From DASVSL01 sp036388095 (GTDB lineage Bacteria; Patescibacteriota; Saccharimonadia; Saccharimonadales; Saccharimonadaceae), in NCBI GenBank assembly GCA_036388095.1, contig DASVSL010000093.1, positions 1 through 11,760 on the forward strand: a stretch of 11,760 nt of DNA, given 5' to 3'. Under the pieces are notes generated by a model. That model did no database searches. It worked only from the letters and a program-made list of their open reading frames with translations, and was not told where the DNA came from. The position numbers and the translations under genes were made by a program. Shown here one piece after another: positions 7,711-11,760 of the stretch (position 1 is its first letter; every line of letters begins with the position of its first letter).

Positions 7711-7737
7711 AAAACCCCCACCCCGAAGGATGGAGGT
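7711..7737 (-). terminator. Intrinsic terminator of the secreted-protein gene (TTCG loop)
   Basis: On the minus strand, CCTCCATCC (7736-7728), loop TTCG, GGGTGGGGG (7723-7715), then TTTT (7714-7711). All nine positions pair (two G-U) and an extra A-T pair closes the base. It lies 20 bp past the stop of the 7757-8281 gene and just before the malic enzyme promoter, insulating the two. Confidence 0.85.
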
Positions 7738-7756
7738 CTGCCGTTTCACTTGTGAC

Positions 7757-8281
7757 TCAGTTGCACAGCTTGTCGGGGTTGGTGTTGAACTGGGTCACCA
7801 TGCGCTGGTAATTCTTGCCACCATGCCTGATCACACCGTGAAAAACGGCGCATCTCCCCCTGGCTGGTGTGATTGCACGGCCGTCGGTGTGCTTCCGGAA
7901 GCGGCCCGAGTCCCAGAACCGACGCGACAGGGCATGTTCGCCACGGGCCTGGGTATAGATTGCGATCTTGGTGAACCGAGGCCTGTTCCACGTCCTGCTG
8001 CCGTGCTGTGTGATGGCGCAGAGGCGGATGTAGTCTTCGTCGCTGGGACTTGACCGCGTCAAGACCTTGAAGTGGCCGATACCGGGTCGAAGGGTGCCGT
8101 GACGCCCTAGAGCCCAGTCGTCGAGCGAGGAGTACGCCTCGGGCTGGCAGCCAAGACGTTCGGACCGCGAAGCGTTGCCGTAATCACCCGCGGCCTGGGC
8201 AGCGGGTGTCATGACGGTAAGCGTTCCAGCAGCGATGATTGCTGCCGACGCGATACGAATTGTGAAACGGTGCTTCTGCAT
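7757..8281 (-). CDS. Small secreted cysteine-containing protein, unknown function
   Basis: A 174-residue protein with a typical Sec signal peptide: basic MQKHRFTIR, a hydrophobic core (about 10-26) and an AQA-AG cleavage site near residue 30/31. The mature part is about 143 residues, basic and soluble, with four cysteines (45, 88, 144, 173), compatible with two disulfides. I recognise no domain. The ATG at 8281 is chosen because GGAGG lies exactly 6 nt upstream and the signal peptide then begins properly. The frame is open to an ATG at 8329, but that would put 16 polar residues ahead of the signal peptide and overlap the promoter -10. The gene has its own consensus promoter and a strong terminator. 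Overall style resembles actinobacterial secreted proteins, so acquisition from a host or neighbour is possible but inferred. Confidence 0.8.
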   Translation of the reverse strand: MQKHRFTIRIASAAIIAAGTLTVMTPAAQAAGDYGNASRSERLGCQPEAYSSLDDWALGRHGTLRPGIGHFKVLTRSSPSDEDYIRLCAITQHGSRTWNRPRFTKIAIYTQARGEHALSRRFWDSGRFRKHTDGRAITPARGRCAVFHGVIRHGGKNYQRMVTQFNTNPDKLCN

Positions 8282-8287
8282 GCATTG

Positions 8288-8292
8288 CCTCC
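8288..8292 (-). promoter_or_regulatory. Shine-Dalgarno site deciding the 8281 start
   Basis: GGAGG on the minus strand, 6 nt upstream of the ATG at 8281. It is the strongest ribosome binding site in the window; most neighbouring genes lack one. Confidence 0.8.
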
Positions 8293-8327
8293 ATTTGAGT
8301 GGGGTGGTGCGATGACAGTACTTCTTC

Positions 8328-8356
8328 ATTATTGCACAATATACTACTTATGTCAA
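8328..8356 (-). promoter_or_regulatory. Consensus promoter of the secreted-protein gene
   Basis: The minus strand has TTGACA (8356-8351), a 17-bp spacer ending in TGC, and AATAAT (8333-8328). Predicted transcription begins near 8321, giving a leader of about 40 nt that contains the GGAGG site. It is divergent from the rplS promoters, with 42 bp between the two -35 boxes. Confidence 0.8.
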
Positions 8357-8398
8357 TAATAACTTCTTGCATCACATCTGTAACAGCGTATAGACTAG

Positions 8399-8427
8399 TT
8401 GCACTAACAGATAAAAAATGCTATATT
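8399..8427 (+). promoter_or_regulatory. rplS promoter P1
   Basis: TTGCAC (8399-8404), 17-bp spacer ending in TGC, TATATT (8422-8427). The predicted start near 8434 gives a leader of about 37 nt before the ATG at 8471. Confidence 0.65.
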
Positions 8428-8456
8428 TGACAGTTGATTATTCACTAACCTTTATG
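8427..8456 (+). promoter_or_regulatory. Possible rplS promoter P2
   Basis: A perfect TTGACA (8427-8432) is followed after 18 bp by a poor -10, TTTATG (8451-8456), ending 14 nt before the rplS ATG. The spacing resembles the short-leader genes of this window, but the -10 is weak, and the TTGACA overlaps the P1 -10 by one base. Confidence 0.35.
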
Positions 8457-8470
8457 TGAGACCGAAAGAC

Positions 8471-8992
8471 ATGTTTGAACTGATTCAGAGCGTCAATAAG
8501 CAATTCATGAAACCAAGCGTCGTCGACGTTCGCTCTGGCGATACCGTTAAGGTGTCACAAAAGATCAAAGAAGGCGCCAAAGAGCGTACCCAGATTTTTG
8601 AGGGTGTTGTCATTCGGACGGACCGCAAGCAAAGTTTGACCAGCCGCATCACTGTCCGCAAAGTCACTAGTGGCGTCGGTGTCGAAAAAAGCTTCTTGCT
8701 CCACAGCCCACTCGTTTTGAAGGTTGAAGTCGTCCGCCGTGCCAAAGTCCGCCGTAAGTACCTCAGCTACCTGCGCGACCGTGCTGGTAAGAGCGCCCGC
8801 CTCACGGCCGTAACGTTTGACCGCGAAGGCGTTAACGATGTTCACGACCGCGTCGCCGAAGCCGAAGAAGCTAAGCTCAAAGAAGAGGCGGCGAAATCCG
8901 CCGAAGCCGACGCTGCCAAAAAAGCTGACGCAGAAGCTGAACTTGATAAAAAAGCTGCGGATGTCGAAGCCGCTCACGAAAAGAACGCCTAA
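8471..8992 (+). CDS. rplS: 50S ribosomal protein L19 with long charged C-terminal tail
   Basis: A large-subunit ribosomal protein located at the 30S-50S interface. The L19 core occupies about residues 1-111: GDTVKVSQKIKEG, ERTQIFEGVVI, TVRKVTSGVGVEKSFLLHSP and KVRRKYLSYLRDRAGKSAR are all diagnostic. The 173-residue protein is about 60 longer than the usual 115 or so. The extra tail (about 112-173) is dominated by Ala, Glu, Lys and Asp and is probably helical. The ATG at 8471 (MFELIQSVNKQF) fits family N-termini; a GTG at 8456 would add five residues and sits on a possible -10. Two possible promoters lie upstream, and an intrinsic terminator overlaps the stop codon, so it appears monocistronic. 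In many bacteria rplS lies close to rnhB, as here. Confidence 0.96.
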   Translation: MFELIQSVNKQFMKPSVVDVRSGDTVKVSQKIKEGAKERTQIFEGVVIRTDRKQSLTSRITVRKVTSGVGVEKSFLLHSPLVLKVEVVRRAKVRRKYLSYLRDRAGKSARLTAVTFDREGVNDVHDRVAEAEEAKLKEEAAKSAEADAAKKADAEAELDKKAADVEAAHEKNA

Positions 8993-9010
8993 CCAAGGCG
9001 TTCTTTCTTT
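8980..9010 (+). terminator. Intrinsic terminator overlapping the rplS stop
   Basis: A perfect 11-bp stem (8980-8990 with 8996-9006), loop AACCA, followed by a T-rich tail to 9010. The last codons and TAA (8990-8992) of rplS form the left arm and loop, so terminating RNA ends only about 15 nt after the stop. Confidence 0.88.
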
Positions 9011-9015
9011 GCGTA

Positions 9016-9059
9016 GCACCGCAGCCTGACGACTCAAGGTACTTGAGTATTCGGGGTGC
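9016..9059. other. Nested inverted repeats downstream of rplS
   Basis: An inner perfect stem ACTCAAG/CTTGAGT (9032-9038 and 9042-9048, loop GTA) is enclosed by GCACC/GGTGC (9016-9020 and 9055-9059). No T-tract follows on either strand. It lies between the rplS terminator and the end of the convergent 93-residue gene. It could be a structured RNA element or a protein-binding palindrome; function unknown. Confidence 0.4.
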
Positions 9060-9081
9060 GGGAGACAGAGGAGTCCTCCCT

Positions 9082-9103
9082 CGATGAGGCCGAAGCCTTA
9101 TCG
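9082..9103 (-). terminator. Possible terminator or 3' hairpin with TTCG loop
   Basis: On the minus strand CGATAAGGC-TTCG-GCCTCATCG forms a stem with a single A-C mismatch and a stable UUCG loop, overlapping the stop (9098-9100) of the 93-residue gene. No T-tract follows, so it may be a 3'-end protecting hairpin rather than an intrinsic terminator. On the plus strand the same sequence pairs fully with one G-U. Confidence 0.45.
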
Positions 9104-9379
9104 TAGCCTGCTGACCAGGTTCGGCAGATCGTTCAACCGGATTGCTTGATCCGGCCTCAGGATCAGCTCGCTCTTGATCTGTGCGAGCTCGTCGGCGACG
9201 TGGCCCATGATGGTTCGCATGTCTTCGCGTCCTCGCCAGATGCGAACACTGAGTGTGTCGAACTTGCCACCTCTCATGATGTAGTCATAGAAGCGAGCGC
9301 CCACGCTGTTGTACGCGTCGTTCCTGAAGCGGTCTTTGATGAGAGTCAGAACTCTCTGTCGCTGAGCATCATGGTCCAT
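9098..9379 (-). CDS. Hypothetical 93-residue protein
   Basis: Not recognised. It is short and probably mostly helical, with many Arg and Asp residues (start MDHDAQRQRVLTLIKDRF) and a central FDTLSVRIWRGREDMRTIM; no signal peptide, no membrane segment and no cysteine. The start at 9379 is supported by AGAGG (9385-9389) 5 nt upstream. Expression is well supported: a perfect TTGACA-N17-TATAAT promoter lies upstream with a leader of about 70 nt, and a TTCG hairpin overlaps the stop. It is inserted on the opposite strand between rplS and rnhB, genes that are often neighbours. Its purpose is unknown; a small regulator or one member of an accessory cassette are possibilities without direct evidence. 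Confidence 0.65.
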   Translation of the reverse strand: MDHDAQRQRVLTLIKDRFRNDAYNSVGARFYDYIMRGGKFDTLSVRIWRGREDMRTIMGHVADELAQIKSELILRPDQAIRLNDLPNLVSRLR

Positions 9380-9384
9380 GACTA

Positions 9385-9389
9385 CCTCT
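9385..9389 (-). promoter_or_regulatory. Shine-Dalgarno site of the 93-residue gene
   Basis: AGAGG on the minus strand, 5 nt before the ATG at 9379. It decides that start codon. Confidence 0.6.
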
Positions 9390-9408
9390 GTCTCAATAAG
9401 GTCTGCGA

Positions 9409-9437
9409 AGGTCGCAAACGGGTGAAAAGTACGACCT
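9409..9437 (-). promoter_or_regulatory. 5' leader hairpin of the 93-residue gene
   Basis: The inverted repeat AGGTCG/CGACCT (9409-9414 and 9432-9437) with a 17-nt loop, extendable by two pairs with one bulge, lies in the middle of the predicted leader (about 9380-9452). It does not include the Shine-Dalgarno site. A regulatory role is possible but unproven. Confidence 0.35.
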
Positions 9438-9458
9438 CGTATGAAGCTGTATCATTTT

Positions 9459-9487
9459 ATTATAACAAATAAAAGCACTATTGTCAA
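9459..9487 (-). promoter_or_regulatory. Perfect consensus promoter of the 93-residue gene
   Basis: The minus strand has TTGACA (9487-9482), a 17-bp spacer ending in TGT, and TATAAT (9464-9459). Both hexamers match the sigma-70-type consensus exactly and the -10 is also extended. Predicted start is near 9452. It overlaps the region just upstream of the divergent rnhB-yraN promoter. Confidence 0.85.
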
Positions 9488-9492
9488 TAGCT

Positions 9493-9498
9493 TAGAAT
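9493..9498 (+). promoter_or_regulatory. -10 box of the rnhB-yraN gene
   Basis: TAGAAT ends 7 nt before the ATG at 9506, the leaderless geometry seen elsewhere in the window. No TGn extension and no convincing -35 at 16-18 bp. It lies 5 bp from the -35 of the divergent gene, so the two polymerases would compete for the site. Confidence 0.5.
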
Positions 9499-9505
9499 AA
9501 GCGAC

Positions 9506-10456
9506 ATGGTTGTTGGTATCGATGAAGTTGGTCGTGGGCCGTGGGCGGGCCCGCTTGTATTCGGAGCAGTGGTGCTAGGTGACGCTAGCATTGAAGGCCT
9601 GACTGATAGCAAGAAATTGACTGCAAAACGACGTGAGGCCCTAAGTATCGAGATACACGAACAAGCGGCTGCGGTTGGCCTTGGCTGGGTGAGCGCCAGT
9701 GAGATCGACGAATTTGGCCTGAGTGCGGCCCTGCGAACTGCCTGTCGAAGGGCGTTAGAACAGATTACTGCCCCGTATACGCAGATCATTCTCGACGGAA
9801 CCGTCAATTTTCTGAGCGATACCGGTAAAGGCCCCTACGTGACGACGATGAAGCAGGCCGACCTGTTAGTGCCGAGCGTCAGTGCTGCTAGCATTGTCGC
9901 CAAAGTCGCTCGGGACGCGTACATGATAGAGCAAGACGCTGTGTATCCGGGCTATGGCTTTAGTCGGCACGTTGGCTACGGCACCACGATGCACCAGCGT
10001 GCCTTGAAACAACTCGGGACGACACCGCTCCATCGAATGTCGTTCAAACCGTTAGGCGAATATGTTGTCGCGGGTCATGCCAGCGATTCCGCCCCGCCGA
10101 CCGTCACCCGCGCTACGACGACAAAAATCGGTAATGAAGCGGAAGATGCAGCTGCCAACTATCTGCTGCAACATGGCTACCGTATTCTTGAGCGCAACTG
10201 GAAAACAAAAGCCTGCGAAATCGATATCATTGCGCAAAAAGGCGGTGTCACTCATTTCGTCGAGGTGAAATACCGCAAAACTGCCGCACAAGGTGGTGGC
10301 TTGGCTGCAATCACCCCGGCGAAACTACGCCAGATGGACCGGGCCGCTCGGTTCTGGTTTCAACGCTACGGCGAAACAAATGCGATGCTTTCGGCGATCG
10401 AAGTCACCGGCGCCGATTACGATATTACTGCCTTTCTTGAGCAAGTGCGGCTTTGA
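9506..10456 (+). CDS. rnhB: RNase HII fused to a YraN/UPF0102 nuclease-like domain
   Basis: A 316-residue two-domain protein. Residues 1-190 are RNase HII, which cuts RNA in RNA-DNA hybrids and removes single ribonucleotides from DNA. GIDEVGRGPWAGPL carries D6 and E7, LTDSKKL is at 32-38, D97 in IILDGT and D119 in KQADLLVPSVSAASI complete the metal-binding acidic set, and YGFSRHVGYGT (150-160) and HRMSFKP (176-182) are also conserved. A linker of about 20 residues (187-206) leads to a YraN/UPF0102 domain (about 207-316) with IGNEAEDAAANYLLQHGY, NWK, CEIDIIA (E238, D240) and FVEVKYR (E253, K255), the layout of a PD-(D/E)XK restriction-like fold. In many bacteria rnhB and yraN are separate neighbours, so the fusion joins partners of the same conserved cluster. 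The 3' end overlaps the convergent aminopeptidase by 32 bp. Confidence 0.94.
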   Translation: MVVGIDEVGRGPWAGPLVFGAVVLGDASIEGLTDSKKLTAKRREALSIEIHEQAAAVGLGWVSASEIDEFGLSAALRTACRRALEQITAPYTQIILDGTVNFLSDTGKGPYVTTMKQADLLVPSVSAASIVAKVARDAYMIEQDAVYPGYGFSRHVGYGTTMHQRALKQLGTTPLHRMSFKPLGEYVVAGHASDSAPPTVTRATTTKIGNEAEDAAANYLLQHGYRILERNWKTKACEIDIIAQKGGVTHFVEVKYRKTAAQGGGLAAITPAKLRQMDRAARFWFQRYGETNAMLSAIEVTGADYDITAFLEQVRL

Positions 10457-11760
10457 CGTCCGCGCTGTCGCGTTCGAGCCACTCGACACGGGTCATGATT
10501 TCGGTTGTGCCGACATCAATCGCACGGGCCAGCGCCGTTATCGAACGCATCGGCTCGAAGAACGCTTTGTAAGTATCTAGCCACTGACGGGTCGAGAGAA
10601 TCGACGCACTGTAGCGCGCAAAGTCGTCATAGCTCTTGTCACCGGCGAATGTCCGCTCAATCCAATCCCAGTTATTGACCATCCACTGCCAGGTCGCATC
10701 TCGAGCGTGACGATTGCGTAGCAGGTAAATAAACCAGCGAAAGATATCTTGTTGCTTGACCTTGAAGTTGTCGGTCAGACGAGCCAGGAGGCGATCGATA
10801 TGCGCGCTGTCGCGTGTCATGCATAGCCCAGAGACGATATCTTCACGCAGTTCGGCGTTTGGCGTCGCGCCGTGGAGGTCGAGCAGACGGTCGAAATCTT
10901 TGTCGGTGCCGTGTCGTCCGGCGATACCTAGTACCACCGACCTGGTTTCGCTCGGAAGCTCCAGCAGGTTATGCGTCGAGCGGAAGGCATTGAGACCCAG
11001 GCCGATCACAACGTCGTCTTCGGCGTACGCCATCAGGCTCGTCATAAGGGCTCGTAGTTTGGTGTCTTCGTCTGATTCGTTTTTGATCTGTTCGAAGCCG
11101 AGGCGGGCGTATTGGTGGGCGGCGAGGCGTGCCGTCAGGCGCTTGAGCTGTTTTTCGGCGGTCTCGTCATCTTCGACGAAGCGTTTCAGGTCGCCGATTA
11201 CCATGCTCATGATGCCCCAAACTGGCTCACTCGTCTCGTGCTCGTAGGCTTTTAGCAGCGGCAGTAACGTGGCAGTCGATAGCTTTGATCCTCGCGCTAA
11301 CAAAGACGTTTCGTGGAGCAGGGCTAACCGGTCGACGGTATCGAGCTTGCCGCCGCGTAGGGCCTCGAGTACTAGCTGCCAGGCTGTGTCATCGTAATGG
11401 CTAACGAAATGGGCGTCGTTGTGGTGGTTGAGGAGCGGCAAACCAGCGGCCGTTTCGACTGCTATTGATGCCTCCTCTAAAAGCACAGGAAACTCATCGT
11501 GCCAGGCAAACAGCGGAATCGGCCAGGTCGAATCGCCGGGAGCCTCGCCAAGCACGAAACGAGACTGCGATAGCTTGTAGCCATCCTTAGTCGTTTTTAC
11601 GTCGACAAGCGGGAAGCCAGGTTGTGACAGCCACTTGTCCATAAATGTGGCGACATCTATACCGGAACTCTTCGCGAACGCGTGCCACAGATCGTCACCG
11701 ACCGTGTTTTTGTAGGCATGCGTTTTGAAATAGGCACGCAGACCAGTCCGGAAGGCTTCG
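10425..11760 (-). CDS. M1-family aminopeptidase, C-terminal part (5' end outside window)
   Basis: The last 444 residues of a zinc aminopeptidase of the M1 (PepN/ERAP-like) family, which removes N-terminal residues from peptides. The frame runs past the window edge, and the ATG at 11642 is internal: residues before it (GLRAYFKTHAYKNTVGDDLW, then the stretch to TFMDKWL) continue the family alignment. Diagnostic are YFKTHAYKNTVGDDLW and MDKWLSQPGFPLV, found just after the catalytic domain, followed by the long helical-repeat C-terminal domain (ERAP1_C type) with the typical FRWFIYLLRN, TWQWMVNNWDWIE and FARYSASI toward the end. The GAMEN and HEXXH catalytic motifs would lie outside the window. 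In a peptide-scavenging, reduced genome it would supply amino acids from imported peptides (inference). Confidence 0.93.
   Translation of the reverse strand, partial: EAFRTGLRAYFKTHAYKNTVGDDLWHAFAKSSGIDVATFMDKWLSQPGFPLVDVKTTKDGYKLSQSRFVLGEAPGDSTWPIPLFAWHDEFPVLLEEASIAVETAAGLPLLNHHNDAHFVSHYDDTAWQLVLEALRGGKLDTVDRLALLHETSLLARGSKLSTATLLPLLKAYEHETSEPVWGIMSMVIGDLKRFVEDDETAEKQLKRLTARLAAHQYARLGFEQIKNESDEDTKLRALMTSLMAYAEDDVVIGLGLNAFRSTHNLLELPSETRSVVLGIAGRHGTDKDFDRLLDLHGATPNAELREDIVSGLCMTRDSAHIDRLLARLTDNFKVKQQDIFRWFIYLLRNRHARDATWQWMVNNWDWIERTFAGDKSYDDFARYSASILSTRQWLDTYKAFFEPMRSITALARAIDVGTTEIMTRVEWLERDSADVKAALAQERQ

Noticed and set aside
7652..8053. Open frame of 133 codons on the plus strand
   Set aside because: It runs antisense through the secreted-protein gene, its terminator and the start of the malic enzyme, has no promoter or ribosome site, and the minus-strand gene has a signal peptide, Shine-Dalgarno site and terminator.
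8402..8449. CACTAAC direct repeat (8402-8408 and 8443-8449)
   Set aside because: Two 7-bp copies 41 bp apart in AT-rich promoter DNA could be chance; there is no third copy or flanking similarity.
8456..8470. GTG start giving L19 five extra residues
   Set aside because: The ATG at 8471 gives an N-terminus like other L19 proteins, and the GTG lies on a possible -10 box.
9146..9472. 108-codon plus-strand frame opposite the 93-residue gene
   Set aside because: It reads through the perfect minus-strand promoter and leader and lacks its own initiation signals.

Overview
The window is a compact, mostly housekeeping stretch of a bacterial chromosome. It carries eight long genes and three small unrecognised ones, packed on both strands with short gaps. 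The gene set suggests a member of the Candidate Phyla Radiation, most likely Saccharibacteria (TM7) or a close relative: a DnaE polymerase, a SpoU methyltransferase, a type IV pilus-type ATPase, a short malic enzyme, a CAP-domain surface protein, ribosomal protein L19, an RNase HII-YraN fusion and an M1 aminopeptidase. TGA is used as a stop (trmH-like, pilB-like and rnhB-yraN genes), so the recoded UGA of Gracilibacteria/SR1 does not apply. The taxonomic call is inference from gene content, not from a marker comparison.

Layout: 1-2862 (+) is the C-terminal four fifths of dnaE, cut by the window edge. It converges on a minus-strand pair, a membrane-anchored CAP-domain protein (2897-3967) and a SpoU-type RNA methyltransferase (3999-4484). 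A 54-bp divergent promoter region separates the latter from a PilB/GspE-family ATPase (4539-6152, +). A small basic ORF (6229-6516, +) follows and ends in a hairpin overlapping the stop of the convergent malic enzyme (6551-7684, -). Then comes a small secreted-protein gene (7757-8281, -) with its own promoter, Shine-Dalgarno sequence and terminator. rplS (8471-8992, +) has a long charged tail and a terminator that overlaps its stop codon. A 93-residue unknown (9098-9379, -) with a perfect consensus promoter sits between rplS and the rnhB-yraN fusion (9506-10456, +). That fusion overlaps tail-to-tail with the C-terminal part of an M1 aminopeptidase (10425-11760, -), cut by the window edge.

Two expression styles are visible. 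Conserved genes (CAP protein, SpoU methyltransferase, PilB-like ATPase, malic enzyme, rnhB-yraN) have a -10 box, usually the extended TGn form, only 6-14 nt upstream of the ATG, which predicts leaderless or almost leaderless mRNAs. The two minus-strand accessory genes (7757-8281 and 9098-9379) instead have near-perfect TTGACA-N17-(T/A)ATAAT promoters, 5' leaders of about 40-70 nt and clear Shine-Dalgarno sequences. They look like self-contained transcription cassettes inserted around rplS. No tRNA, rRNA, CRISPR array, insertion sequence or transposase was seen.
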